From the NCBI GenBank assembly GCA_965212525.1, contig CBDBVC010000030.1, positions 124,001 to 188,000 of the forward strand: 64,000 nt of DNA. The letters run 5' to 3'. This document shows positions 26,100-35,925 of the stretch, one piece after another. The DNA is from SZUA-38 sp965212525. Its GTDB lineage: Bacteria > Pseudomonadota > Gammaproteobacteria > Xanthomonadales > SZUA-38. A program made the translations under genes and the position numbers. Position 1 is the first letter of the stretch; every line of letters begins with the position of its first letter. The notes under the pieces are model-generated. The model made no database searches, was not told where the DNA came from, and worked only from the letters and a program-made list of their open reading frames with translations.

Positions 26100-26807
26100 T
26101 CACGTTACGGTCACTCTGTCCAGCATAGACATCGTGTTGAGAACACAGTGTGCCACAATCAACGGCCACAGGTTTCTGCCAAAGGCCACATAACCGATAC
26201 CCATGGCCAGGCCTATCAGGCCCACCGTGATGGATCGTTCCGACAGATCGTAGGTGTGCCTGAATCCGAAGATGACGGCCTGTGCCAGCACTGCCACCAC
26301 GGTGGCAAACCAGGTCGATGCCAGCATGCGTTCGAACCAGTTGATAAGAAACCCACGATCGAGTAGCTCTTCCAGCGTCGACTGTAGCCAGATGACGGGG
26401 ATGATGGCGAAGAACAAGCCCCAGTTGCCCTGCAGATCACCAAACTTGTGTACAGCAGATTCATTGGACTGATCTGCCGGCAGTCCGGGTGCCAGCTGAT
26501 CACGGATCAACTGAAAGACGATGATGCTGATCACGGTGAACAGAAAAATGAACACCGTTGCCAATAGCGCCTTTTTCAGGCTGGCTGGTTTACACAGCCC
26601 CAGTTGCTTCCAGGACACCCCCCGCACGCGCATACGCCAGCTGGCGACGGCCAGTGTGGTCAATGACCAGAACAGACCATTGGTCATGAATCCCGCTTCG
26701 GCGATATAAACTTCGCGAATCAGAAACATGACCGAGATGTAGAGAACAAGGTCCAGAAAGTAAGCGTAGCGTGCGGGTTGTCTGACAAGCGGTGATTGTG
26801 CAGTCAT
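26100..26807 (-). CDS. CPBP-family intramembrane metalloprotease
   Basis: A 235-residue membrane protein with about seven to eight hydrophobic segments. It carries the CPBP/Abi motifs: LEELLDRGFL (motif 1, EExxxR-like), FGFRHTYDL (motif 2, FxxxH type) and VAHCVLNT (motif 3, HxxxN type). These residues bind zinc inside the membrane in Rce1-like proteases. Members process or modify peptides, and some protect against self-made bacteriocins, but no bacteriocin gene is seen here. The substrate is unknown. Confidence 0.85.
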   Translation of the reverse strand: MTAQSPLVRQPARYAYFLDLVLYISVMFLIREVYIAEAGFMTNGLFWSLTTLAVASWRMRVRGVSWKQLGLCKPASLKKALLATVFIFLFTVISIIVFQLIRDQLAPGLPADQSNESAVHKFGDLQGNWGLFFAIIPVIWLQSTLEELLDRGFLINWFERMLASTWFATVVAVLAQAVIFGFRHTYDLSERSITVGLIGLAMGIGYVAFGRNLWPLIVAHCVLNTMSMLDRVTVT

Positions 26808-26914
26808 GCGTCAAAGTGTATCAACACAGACGCATCAGCGATGAGGGCCATAAGTTTGTTTGTCTGGCACTCAGGTTACGCTCGGGGAGAGACGCTTGAG
26901 CTCGTTGTGACACA

Positions 26915-27622
26915 CTAGTTGCCGAACACCTGTTTGAGCAAGTCGGTGCTGCGCGCAAGTGGATCTTCTCGAATCATCTCTTCCTGTTCAGCCAGCTTCA
27001 AAAACAGGCCATCGATGGCCCGGTCAGTGATGTATTGATCAAGATCCAGTTCATCGCCACCTCCGAGCAGACTGAACAGCGCATTGCCGCCGACGAATTC
27101 CTTGTAGGCTCTGGAGACCCCTGTCTGACTGGTTGCATCCTGAACAACAGGCAGGATGACATCCTGCAGTTTCGCCTGACTGTGCTCACGGAAATAGTCG
27201 GTGGCAGCATGATCCCCACCGCGAAGGATCGCCTGAACATCTTTCAGCGTCATTGATTCAATTGCTTCGACAAACAGCTCTGTGGTACCTGCTACCGCAC
27301 TTTCTGCTGCCCGGTTCATGGTATTGATCAGGTCGTCAACCTTGTCGCCCTGGCCAAGTCTGCGAAGCGTTTTCTCGGATTTCCTCAAGGCATCCGGCAG
27401 CCGGATCCTGACGTCATGATCATACAGAAAACCACCGTCCGCCGAGAGAATCTCGATGGCCTTGCCAACGCCTACAGTCAATGCTTCTCGAATCCCGGAA
27501 CTGGCGACATCGTCGGAGACTGAGACTGTGCTGGTTTTACGCTTGAACCAGTCACGAATGTCAGCATTCGAAGACGGTGACCACAGTAGCAGTGACAGGA
27601 GCAGGCAATTGATGAATCGCAT
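26915..27622 (-). CDS. DUF4197 secreted protein
   Basis: A 235-residue protein with a signal peptide (MRFINCLLLSLLLWSPSSNA). The body matches DUF4197: GIREALTVGVGKAIEILSADGGFLYDHDVRIRLPD, MNRAAESAV, AIESMTLKDVQAILRGGDHAATDYFRE, then DQYITDRAIDGLFLKLAEQE and STDLLKQVFGN at the end. The family is common in proteobacteria, exported, and of unknown role. GGAGGAAAGCC gives a strong ribosome site. It sits alone between two non-coding stretches. Confidence 0.9.
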   Translation of the reverse strand: MRFINCLLLSLLLWSPSSNADIRDWFKRKTSTVSVSDDVASSGIREALTVGVGKAIEILSADGGFLYDHDVRIRLPDALRKSEKTLRRLGQGDKVDDLINTMNRAAESAVAGTTELFVEAIESMTLKDVQAILRGGDHAATDYFREHSQAKLQDVILPVVQDATSQTGVSRAYKEFVGGNALFSLLGGGDELDLDQYITDRAIDGLFLKLAEQEEMIREDPLARSTDLLKQVFGN

Positions 27623-27821
27623 GATGGCTTTCCTCCAGCGTTCTGTTTACCAGTATACGCCGATTGCAAGGCTCAGCCAGTGTGATGTGATGAGTTAGAT
27701 CCGTTGTGATTGGGTGCCGCTATACAAAATCCCAGCCATCGCGAACTCACACAACGTGACGATATGGGTCAAGGCAAATTGACTCATGTGTGATCAGAAT
27801 TGATACCCTGGTGCACGATGG

Positions 27822-27840
27822 GTTGATCAATCTGATCAAC
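27822..27840. promoter_or_regulatory. Perfect 8-3-8 palindrome
   Basis: GTTGATCA-ATC-TGATCAAC is a perfect 19 bp dyad in the gap 27623-27904, about 200 bp upstream of the DUF4197 gene and 64 bp past the end of the SnoaL-like gene. It could be an operator or a small hairpin. No other feature is seen in this gap. Confidence 0.35.
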
Positions 27841-27904
27841 AGATCCCAGGATGGTATGTACAGACAGATTCAAACAGGGTGCTTTATCGCATCGGTCTGA
27901 TTGG

Positions 27905-28672
27905 TCAGAACTTGCCGTTCTGATTTTTACAGCGACTTCGCGGGGGGATGTAATCCAGCGTGTCCCAGTGCTCCACGATGCTGCCCTGATCGAGTCGGAA
28001 CAGGTCATAGAAGGAGGCAGGTTGCCCATCCAGAGCCCCTTCACAGGCTGTCAGTACAAAATTGCCGTCGGCCAGCAGGTGGTGCATCTGCTGGTACTGA
28101 ATGAGCCGGCTGCCGTCCTTGCCTGATTCTGCCAGCGCCGCGGCAAGCGCATCACGGTCGTTGCCGAATCGCGGGTTATGATCGATGAATGCGGCCTGAT
28201 CAACAAAACCCGATAGCTCATCCAGCTCCTTGCCAATCAGCACCGTTTCGATGAATGAATGGATGCGTTCGCGGTTGGATTCGGTCCGGTCCTGATCGGT
28301 GACCTCGGCTGGCCCGTCGACCATGCTGTGGCCGCCAGGGTTGGGCCCCTGTCGCGACTGGATATTGTCCCAGTGTTCAACAGTCTGATCACCTTCAAAG
28401 CGGAATACCTCGAAGCCGACGCGATGCGTGCTGAAGTCATATTCGGTGTGTGCGAACACGTATTCGCCATCGGCAAACACGCGCACGATGTTCACTTTCG
28501 GGTTGCTTTTGGCGAGCCGCTTGAACAGGGCCGCCAGCCCCTCACCGCCCTCCCGCGTTTCCGGGTTGTGCTGGATATACTTTTCCGGGTTGACGACAGC
28601 TACCGATGACGGATCGCCTGTTTCAATACCCTTCAGCAGGGCGCAGATCGCCTGTTTGCGCCCTTCGCTCAC
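27905..28672 (-). CDS. Tandem SnoaL-like (NTF2 fold) protein
   Basis: A 255-residue cytoplasmic protein built of two SnoaL-like halves. Half 1 has KYIQHNPETREGGEGLAALF, FAHTEYDF and VFRFEGDQTVEHWDNIQ. Half 2 has AAFIDHNPRFGNDRDALAAAL, FVLTACEG and LFRLDQGSIVEHWDTLD. Both keep the HNP and VEHWD signatures of the polyketide-cyclase-like group often annotated as predicted SnoaL-like aldol condensation enzymes. Activity is unknown. It starts from GTG with the upstream gene's TGA overlapping (GTGA), so it is translationally coupled to the frameshifted gene upstream. Confidence 0.85.
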   Translation of the reverse strand: MSEGRKQAICALLKGIETGDPSSVAVVNPEKYIQHNPETREGGEGLAALFKRLAKSNPKVNIVRVFADGEYVFAHTEYDFSTHRVGFEVFRFEGDQTVEHWDNIQSRQGPNPGGHSMVDGPAEVTDQDRTESNRERIHSFIETVLIGKELDELSGFVDQAAFIDHNPRFGNDRDALAAALAESGKDGSRLIQYQQMHHLLADGNFVLTACEGALDGQPASFYDLFRLDQGSIVEHWDTLDYIPPRSRCKNQNGKF

Positions 28673-29213
28673 CCGGCAGTTTCCAGTTGTTCTTCTGGAA
28701 CGGTATTTCTGTACCTCAATGATCGGCCCAATACCTCTCTTATCGCCTTCTCATCGGTATCCTCAGCCAGGCCGAAGTACTCGGTATCCAGATACCCCAT
28801 CAGCGCCAGTATCCTGTACTGTTTGTCCCTGACAAATATCGGTTGTATCGTGAATGACTCGAACTCGGAAAACTCCCGTTCATCGTGATCCCCATTGTAT
28901 CGGTAGTAGGGCTTGTTGTAGCGGGAGATGAACTTGTCCGTGAGCTTGATGTTCGACACCCGTTCTTCAAACCAGATACAAAGGAACATCATCAGGGTCA
29001 CACCCAGCGCCATCAGTGCACTGATGTGCAGATCTTCGATCAGAAAGCGATCAGGACCAAACTGTGCTTGTTGTTGAACATCAATTGAAATATCACAGTC
29101 ATCATGATGAACATGCCTGGAATAATGTACCACGGCATTTTTTTCCGCTGCGATCGAATCCAGTTCCTGGCTTCCCGGGGCTCGGCCCAGTTCATGTTGA
29201 ACTCGCAAGACAT
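28669..29213 (-). pseudogene. Two-helix membrane protein interrupted by a frameshift
   Basis: Two overlapping frames form one coherent protein of about 181 residues. The upstream frame gives MNWAEPREARNWIRSQRKK and a membrane helix (PWYIIPGMFIMMTVIFQLMF), ending shortly after NNKHSLV. The downstream frame gives PDRFLIEDLHISALMALG, a second helix, and a charged tail to the stop at 28669. The switch lies near 29057-29061, where adding one base to the CC or AAA run restores the frame (SLGPDRF or SFGPDRF). No family is recognised. It is coupled to the SnoaL-like gene by GTGA. A sequence error is as likely as a real mutation. Confidence 0.7.
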
Positions 29214-29351
29214 GTGAAAACGTATACTCACTCGGCGATTTGGTACTAGCAAGTTTATCCTGCCCTGATCTTCACTGCATGCGCTGATCATCCTGCACGA
29301 AGCCTTTGAAACAGGATCTGACGACTGACGATGTCGTAAAGCGAGGCCGGA

Positions 29352-29380
29352 TGAGGCATCACTGCTCAAGTGATGCCTCA
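29352..29380 (-). terminator. Terminator-like hairpin starting at a stop codon
   Basis: TGAGGCATCACT (29352-29363) and AGTGATGCCTCA (29369-29380) form a perfect 12 bp stem with a 5-base loop. On the minus strand the first three stem bases are the TGA of the corrected beta-lactamase-like frame. There is no T run. The placement supports that frame as the true end of the gene. Confidence 0.55.
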
Positions 29381-30857
29381 GCTGTCATTCACAAGACCAT
29401 CCCCGCGCACCACCTCGATCATGCGATTGGTGAGCGACTGGATCACGAAGGCATCGATGCCGCCGGCGTCCTCATTGGCCATGGCGATGACGACAATGGG
29501 TGGCGACTCACCGCCGTTTTCCAGCAGCCAGCCGTGAGTCAGCACATGGAATCCGGCACCCGAGGACAGTGAGCCACCCTTGTACCAGACACGGTTCCAG
29601 AGATTGCGCACATTCGGCTGGGCTGCCTGCGAACCCCATGGCCTGATTCACCAGATCGAAGGCACTGTTCGTCTCATCCGTATCACGCAGGCCTGCCATA
29701 GTGCGACACAGATCCATAGGGCTGGCTCGCCAGCTACCAATGGTCAGCAGTGAGGAATGAAAGAACGGCTGTACTGGTGGAAAGGTGGGCCCCAGCGGTA
29801 CGATCTGGCTGTCCAGAAACTGCTGCTGGAATGCTTCGGTGCCAAACACATACGATTCCGAGGTGGCCAGCGGGAAACTGAAGAACAGATGAAACTGTTC
29901 GCTGACGCTGAGCAGCGGCAACACCTCATCGGGCTGCGCCAGTCCCACGTTCTGAATGAAATTACCCACCGCCTCACGTCCGACCAGCTCGTGCATGTGG
30001 TCGGTAGCCGAGTTGTCACTGTTGGCCATCATCAGGGTCGACATCTGCTGCACGGTAAACACCGTTCCAAGCGGTACGTTGTTGATGACAGCACCCAGTG
30101 CCAGTTCACTGGCCACCAGTGGTATCGGATCGGTGCTCTGAACTGACCCATTGATCACATCATCGGCCACGGCGCCCAGCACCCAGGTCTTGAACAGAGA
30201 CCCGGTCGCCCTGGAGGTGTCTGACATGCGCTGGACGATCGGCACGCAGGCATTGTCCTGATCCAGATAGGCAATCAGCAGGCTGTTGTCGGCGTGCAGT
30301 GCCTGAAAGGCATCGGCTGCCTGTTCAAGGTTCAGATTCTGATCACCGGGAAACTGGACCGAGCCGCCAAAGTTGCTGACCTGAAAGAAATTGATTTTCT
30401 GATCACCGGCAAAGTCGGCGCGCAAGACGACAAAACCGGCCTGCGGCTGCCCGCCCGGACTGTCCCACACAAAGGTGGCCTCGATGTCCGTGATTCCGAT
30501 CAGATCAGTGATGGTGGCATCGGGAAACAGCGGCCTCAGGGTGTCATTGAAGAAGCTCTGCATGGAGGCCGGATCGAATCCTGATATGAAATTGTCCTGT
30601 ATTTCCTGCAGTGTGGTGGTTTCACCGGCAGCCATCTCGCTCAGCACCCATTGCAGCCTGGATCCGGTGGCGTGGCTGGGAAGAACCACCTGGCCATTGT
30701 CTTCGGGGAACAGCGGTTCGATGGTCTCCCCCTCCATCCCGGCAAAAAAGATGGTATCTCCATCGAGCAGCTGGGCCGGAAGCGGCTCCAGTCCCGTCAG
30801 CAACAACATCAGTAATATCAGTCCCCACTGCCAACGCTTCCTGTTATCCGTATGCAT
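29378..30857 (-). pseudogene. Secreted class A beta-lactamase-like serine hydrolase, frameshifted near its 3' end
   Basis: About 492 residues once one base is removed. The ATG at 30855-30857 has GGAGGAG upstream and opens a signal peptide (cleavage near PLPAQ). The mature start has GDTIFFAGMEGE, close to the window's DGFE tag. After a 170-residue extra domain comes the lactamase part: TGSLFKTWVLGA (SxxK), NSDNSATDHM (SDN) and, in the shifted frame, VWYKGGSLSSG (KTG-type). The frame breaks at CCCC 29634-29637; with three C it reads MGSQAAQPNVRNLWNR into the KGGS strand. Uncorrected, translation ends at 29508 with a nonsense tail. It may be a penicillin-binding or hydrolase enzyme rather than a true lactamase. 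Confidence 0.8.
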
Positions 30858-31000
30858 GTCTTGTCTCCTCCGCACATCGTTTCCCGATCATCACAAACTG
30901 ATCGATTCAGACTGGCTTATTGAGTAATGCGCAGCAGCGCAAAAAAACGTATCATCGAAAACGAACAAACGGGGTGGCAGATGCCGAGGATTGCCAGCGC

Positions 31001-31572
31001 TTGAGCAACACAACCGTCAACAATGTGGAACAACTGACTGGCCTGCTGAAACTGTGGCAGGACGGCGATGACTCCGCACACGAGCGTTTCCTGTCACACG
31101 TCTATCACACACTCAAGCGGCTGGCGCGCGCCCCAGCTGGCCGGCGAACGCCGCGACCCCATGATCAATCCGACACTGCTGGTTCATGAGGCATTCTTCA
31201 AATTGCAGGACTCGAATGTCGAGTGGCAGGACCGTCAACACTATCTGGCCGTGTTTGTCCGCGCCATGCGACAGGTGCTGATCGACCTCAGTCGTCGGCG
31301 TCATGCAAGACGTCAGGAGATGCATTGCACCATCACGGTCAACCTGCCCGACAAGGCACAACAGGCGATTGATGTGGTTGACATGGGACCGTGCGCTGAC
31401 CGAACTCAAACGTGTCAACGAACCGTTCGCACAGGTGGCAGAGCTTCGCTATTTTGGCGGCCTCACCGTACCCGAAACCGCTGAAGTCATGTCCCTTTCG
31501 GTGCCCACGGTGAATCGACACTGGCGTGCCGCACGCGCCTTCCTGCTCACCCAACTGAATTCAGCCGCATGA
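31001..31572 (+). pseudogene. ECF sigma factor (kinase-associated type), two frameshifts
   Basis: Three frames together give one normal ECF sigma factor of about 189 residues from a TTG at 31001 (GAGG upstream; TTG 30920 also possible). Region 2 reads LTGLLKLWQDGDDSAHERF ... HTLKRLARA, then QLAGERRDPMINPTLLVHEAF and FVRAMRQVLIDLSRRRHA. Region 4 reads DRALTELKRVNEPFAQVAELRYF, then GLTVPETAEVMSLSVPTVN. This is the subgroup encoded beside PknB-type kinases. Breaks lie at CCCC 31131-31134 (one C too many) and GGG 31385-31387 (one G too many). Its TGA overlaps the kinase ATG. As sequenced it would be non-functional. Confidence 0.82.
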
Positions 31573-33909
31573 GCAACGCGATCGGGGTGGATCTGGGACA
31601 GGCGCTGGCCTGGTTTGAACAAAGCCTCGATCTGCCTGCCGAGCAGCGGCGTGACTGGCTGGTGGAACAGTGTGGTGGTCACGCAGAAACCATGCAGCTG
31701 ATCGATCTGTGGCTGATGCAGGATGACACTGAGGGTGACCTGGAACTGAGGATCGACCCATCCCTCGCGCAGCAGACGGATCGTCAGGGTGATCGCATTG
31801 GTCCATATGAGCTGATGGAACCCATCGGCAGCGGCGGCATGAGTACTGTGCACCGAGCCAGACGTGTCGACGGTACCTTCGATCAGGAAGTCGCCATCAA
31901 GCTGTTTCAGAATACCTGGCTCAACGACACGGCACTGTTGCGATTTCAGAACGAGCGACAGATTCTGGCCAACCTGGAACATCCCGGTATTGCACGGCTG
32001 ATGGATGGCGGCACAAGCGAGGACGGGACGCCATACGTGGCGATGGAACTGATTGATGGCGTGCCGATCAATGAATATTGTCGCACCCACCCGATGAGTA
32101 TCGCTGAACGGCTTGAGCTGTTTATTGCTGTCTGTGAGGGTCTCGAGGCGGCGCATGCACAGGGCATTATTCATCGCGACATCAAGCCGTCGAACATACT
32201 GGTCAATGGTGCCGGTCAGCCCAAACTGATCGATTTCGGCATTGCCAAGCAGACTGGGGAAGTGTCACATTCACTGGATCTGCCGGAAACCCGTGCTGGC
32301 GAAGTCTTCCTCACACCAGAATACGCCAGCCCGGAACAGGTGCTTGGCATGAGCGTGAGTGAGGCAACCGACGTGCACGCACTCGGTCTGATCCTCTACG
32401 AAGTCGTCACCGGTTACCGTCCCCATCGTCCTGGACAACTTCACTGCCCGGGAGATGGAACGCACCATCTGCAACACCATACCGGAAACGCCCAGCACGC
32501 TGGTTCGCAAGAATCAGCGCCACCTGGCGGCATGGGTGGGTTCGGCCAGAACCGTAGCCCAGGCACTGCGGGGCGATGTCGACAAGATCGTCATGACCTG
32601 CCTGAAGAAATCGCAGAAGGAGCGCTACCGGCGCGTATCCTATCTGCGCGACGATATCGAACGTCATCTGTCAGGTCAGCCCATCGTCGCCCGTGGCACC
32701 TCCAGGTGGTACCGCATGCGAAAGTTCATGGCACGACATCCGACCGCCACGGTCGCCAGTGCTCTGGCCCTGCTGACCTTGCTGACGGCCATCTGGGTGG
32801 TCAACAGGCAGGCACAGGAAGCCAGCCGGCAGGCCCAGCAGGCTGAGGCCGCCAAGAGCTTTCTGATCGAGATGATCGGACGCACCGATCCGTTTGTCGA
32901 TTCGGAATCAATTACCCTGCTGTCCTCGCTCAAGGCGGCCATTCCCACCATAGACGAGCGCTTCGATTCGCAACCCCTGTTGCAGGCCGAGCTGCGCTAT
33001 GCCATTGGCTATGCCCTGCAGAATCTGGGTGAAACCGAACAGTCACGCGCGCAATTCGAACGGGCATTGCAGCTGCGTCAGGCAAACGGCAATCGCGTCG
33101 ATCAGGCAGAAGCCATTCAGGGGCTTGCCATTGTTGACTGGTGGGAGAGCCGCTACGAGGATGGCACGGAACGATTTCAGACAGCCCTCGAGATGCTCGA
33201 ATATGAAAACAGTGATCGTGCGGTTGTTCTGAAGATCAACACACTGGCCAATCTTGCTGCCATGCAGACCGAAATGAACAATCACGAGCCCAGCCGTGCA
33301 CACTCCCTGCTAGCCATTGAACTGGCAGAGGGTCGCGAGGACATCAGCGATGAAACGCGTGCCAATCTCTGGGGCAACCTGGCAACCGCCGAAGAAAGTC
33401 TCGGCAATTTCCTGGCAGCCGAAATTGCCTTCGATCAGACGCTGACCCTGTTGAAGCAGTCGGTGGGTGAGTCCCACCCCAGTGTCGCCATTGCACTGAA
33501 CAACTACGCATTCCTGTTTTACTCGCAGGGCACATACGATCGTGCCATTGAATTGTTCGCCGAGTCTGTGAACCTGCGCCGCACCACGCTGGGCAATGAC
33601 CATCCGCAACTGGCCAATGCCCTGAGCAACCTGGCAGGCGCGATGATTGCGGGTGGCAAGGCAGAATCGGCGCTGAAGCCCGCCAGTGAGGCCCTGTTCG
33701 TGGCACAGCGTGGATTCGCAGCCGATCACTGGCGTATCGGCAAGGCGCATCAGATGCTGGCACGGGTGCATCAGGCGAATGGTTCAATCAATCAGGCTCT
33801 GATCCATGCCCGCGATGCACTCGAAATATTGTCAGCCGCCGAAGGCGATCACAGCCGGGCACTGGAAGAATTGAATGGAATTCTCGAACTTAACCAATCC
33901 CCACCTTGA
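31569..33909 (+). pseudogene. Membrane Ser/Thr protein kinase with TPR domain, one frameshift
   Basis: About 779 residues once one base is removed. The kinase domain starts near RIGPYELMEPIGSGGMSTVH with the invariant Lys in VAIKLF, catalytic HRDIKPSN and DFGIAK, and ends in LRDDIERHLSGQPI. A membrane helix (TVASALALLTLLTAIWVV) follows, then an outer region with about eight TPRs of the kinesin-light-chain style (NLGETEQSRAQFERALQLRQ, GTYDRAIELFAESVNLRR). The frame breaks at CCCC 32421-32424; three C give TGYRPIVLDNFTAREMER. It is coupled to the sigma factor by ATGA. Such pairs are thought to link an outside signal to sigma activity by phosphorylation. Confidence 0.85.
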
Positions 33910-33946
33910 CAGTGATCAGCTAGCCTCAACGAGATGATCAGATCGA

Positions 33947-34213
33947 TTAACGCAGCTGACTGTCCTTGCTGCCGCGTCGGTTGATACTCTCGCTGGCCGA
34001 TTGCTGCTGCTCCTGCTCTGACTGGCAGTTGATGCACAGGCGTACGCCGGCAACGGCCTTGCGCCGTGCTTCGGGAATGCGGGCATCACATTCCTCGCAA
34101 TTTTCAAGACTCTCACCCGAGCCCAGACGGTCACGGGCCTTCTTTACCGCGTCTTCGACACTGGCATCGATCTGGTCCTGTACAGCGCCATCACGCGCCC
34201 ATCCACCGGCCAT
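33947..34213 (-). CDS. DksA/TraR-type zinc-finger protein (YbiI-like)
   Basis: An 88-residue protein from the ATG at 34211-34213, which has CAGGAG six bases upstream. The sequence closely follows E. coli YbiI: MAGGWARDGAVQDQID at the start, then a C4 finger with C39 and C42 (CEEC), RIPEARRKAVAGVRLC, and C60 and C63 (CINC). The short C4 relatives of DksA lack the long coiled coil, and their role is not settled; binding in the RNA polymerase secondary channel is a family-based idea. It converges on the kinase gene with 37 bases between stops. Confidence 0.88.
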   Translation of the reverse strand: MAGGWARDGAVQDQIDASVEDAVKKARDRLGSGESLENCEECDARIPEARRKAVAGVRLCINCQSEQEQQQSASESINRRGSKDSQLR

Positions 34214-34302
34214 GCGGTTCTCCTGCATTGATCAGTATTCAATTCATTCTAGCCAACGATTGCCTGCCCGACCATTCCTGGCGCAGGTTCGAACTGCAAC
34301 AA

Positions 34303-34491
34303 TCAGTGGCCATAGCTGATCACGCGATGAATTTTCCAGTCGCCTTCGCGCCGGGTCCAGACATGGACAAACTCGAAGGTGCCGCAGTCCTGCTGACCGT
34401 TTACTTGATGACAGAAGCGATTTGACCGATCTGGAATGCAAGCCGTGCGCGTGCATCCAACATGATCATGAGCAGGCAGCATCTGGATCAC
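34303..34491 (-). pseudogene. Fragment of a DUF4440/NTF2-like protein
   Basis: A 62-codon frame ends in CGTFEFVHVWTRREGDWKI followed by HRVISYGH, the typical C-terminus of DUF4440-type NTF2-like proteins. The N-terminal two thirds of such a domain are missing. The same frame runs back only to the stop of the upstream gene at 34507, so this is a truncated remnant with no ribosome site of its own. It might be read through from the gene upstream. Confidence 0.5.
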
Positions 34492-34506
34492 TGGGTTTTC
34501 GTCTGA

Positions 34507-35781
34507 TCAGTTCTGAATTGAGGCTGCGGTCACCGACAGCGGTTTGCTGAGTTCGATTCGGGACACTTGCGACCAGCGCAGGTATTCCGCTTTTTCATTC
34601 CCATTCACAAACACCAGCAGGCCGGCATTCTCTTCACCCAGATCACCCTTGCGCTCCAGCTCGATAACCTCGCCATTGTGTAGTTCAACCCGGCCCCTGA
34701 GCGGATCAATCGCAGCCAGCATGCCGAAGGGAATACTGTAATCCACACCCTGACTAGGCGCATCCAGTGTCTCGGTGGTTTCACTTTCGTCCAGGTCGTA
34801 CACCAGCCGCCCTTTCAGCTTGCGCCCGTCACGCGTGATGACCTGACCGGTCAGTGACGAGCCGGGTGAGAAGGACAAAAACCCGGGGCCACTGTCCATC
34901 GAACCAAAATCGATGCGCTCGAACGCTTCCCAGGACACAAGTACGCGACCGAATCGAACGTCGTTAACGTACAGGCCGCGATTGCCGTGACCCGTATTTC
35001 GTGTGCCGTGTAACTCGAGTTCACTGCCGTCATGGTGCATGACCAATACCCTGTCATCACCACTCTTCGTGATGGACGAAATGCTACCAAATCGAATCTG
35101 CTGAGGGCCGTTATCGCTGTTGCCATCAAGCGTGTCAGAACTGACGCCCTCCTCCCGATCCCACTGGATGTGCCCGCTAAACGTACCCTGTCTTGATTGC
35201 ACGCTTCCGTAGAGACGGCGTGAACTGATCGCAAGTGGTGGCGTATTCTGAAATTCGATGGACCGAATGTCCCACTCGCCAATATCGATGACATCGCCAC
35301 TGGCCTGCCAGACCCGAACACCATCGGCCAGGTCATCGGCTTCATAACGATCAAGTCTGACACGAGTGCCGCTTTTCAGTGTGACGTGAAAATGGCGCTG
35401 CTCGGCATCGATCCGCTCGATGTCGCCAAAACAGGCCATGAAGGGTCGATCCAGGTTGAGGCGATGTTCGCGCTTGCCCACACTCATGCCGAGGAATGTC
35501 GATTCACGGCTGACCGTGAGTTTGTCCGGATCGGCATGAGGGGCCCAGGCATTGCCTTCGCGGGCAGCGTTGAATGATTCACTCCAGAATGCCTCTTCGT
35601 CACCACCGAAGCGCAGGCGGCCTTCATACATATCGTCACCAACTGTTGTGATGCGGCCGTAGAGAAATCCCTGACCAGTATCGGCCATGGTTGAAACTGG
35701 CATCATCAGGCACGCTGTGGCGAACAGGCACAGGACCATCGTCGTTGTGCAGTAGTTATGGTTCAATCGATTCATGAGCAA
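34507..35781 (-). CDS. Secreted protein of unknown function with repeated beta units
   Basis: A 424-residue exported protein (signal to about STMA-DT). It has three related strands-rich units: GFLYGRITTVGDDMYEGRLRFGGDEE, RRLYGSVQSRQGTFSGHIQW, and SLTGQVITRDGRKLKGRLVY. Each pairs an LxGxV/I strand with a G-R-L/I strand, like small beta barrels. Between them are SGTRVRLDRYEADDL and HDGSELELHGTRNT, suggesting two more degenerate units. The opening block is conserved in proteins of Acidobacteria and gammaproteobacteria without known role. It stands upstream of the DUF4440 fragment on the same strand. Confidence 0.75.
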   Translation of the reverse strand: MLMNRLNHNYCTTTMVLCLFATACLMMPVSTMADTGQGFLYGRITTVGDDMYEGRLRFGGDEEAFWSESFNAAREGNAWAPHADPDKLTVSRESTFLGMSVGKREHRLNLDRPFMACFGDIERIDAEQRHFHVTLKSGTRVRLDRYEADDLADGVRVWQASGDVIDIGEWDIRSIEFQNTPPLAISSRRLYGSVQSRQGTFSGHIQWDREEGVSSDTLDGNSDNGPQQIRFGSISSITKSGDDRVLVMHHDGSELELHGTRNTGHGNRGLYVNDVRFGRVLVSWEAFERIDFGSMDSGPGFLSFSPGSSLTGQVITRDGRKLKGRLVYDLDESETTETLDAPSQGVDYSIPFGMLAAIDPLRGRVELHNGEVIELERKGDLGEENAGLLVFVNGNEKAEYLRWSQVSRIELSKPLSVTAASIQN

Positions 35782-35882
35782 GCACCCTTCTGTCAGTCAC
35801 CTGACATGAAACATCGTGGCACAGGCTATGGAGGGTTTCAATTCAGTCAGATTCATGACCAGAACTGTCCATACGGTGTCAC

Positions 35883-35907
35883 AGGGCCGGTGATGATCGC
35901 CGGCCCT
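35883..35907 (-). terminator. GC-rich hairpin downstream of TPR lipoprotein gene
   Basis: AGGGCCGG (35883-35890) and CCGGCCCT (35900-35907) form a perfect 8 bp GC stem with a 9-base loop, just past the stop of the gene at 35926 on the minus strand. It lacks a T run but is the only strong structure in the gap 35782-35925. Confidence 0.5.
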
Positions 35908-35925
35908 GACGAGAATTGAGTCAGT

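Noticed and set aside
30929..30955. GCGC-AGCA-GCGC followed by an A run as a terminator
   Set aside because: The stem is only four bases and the A run would be upstream in the orientation that gives T residues; it lies in a divergent promoter region.
29050..32430. Programmed frameshifting as the explanation for the broken genes
   Set aside because: Five sites, both directions, no slippery heptamer with a following pseudoknot that I can see, and genes of different types. Error or decay is simpler.
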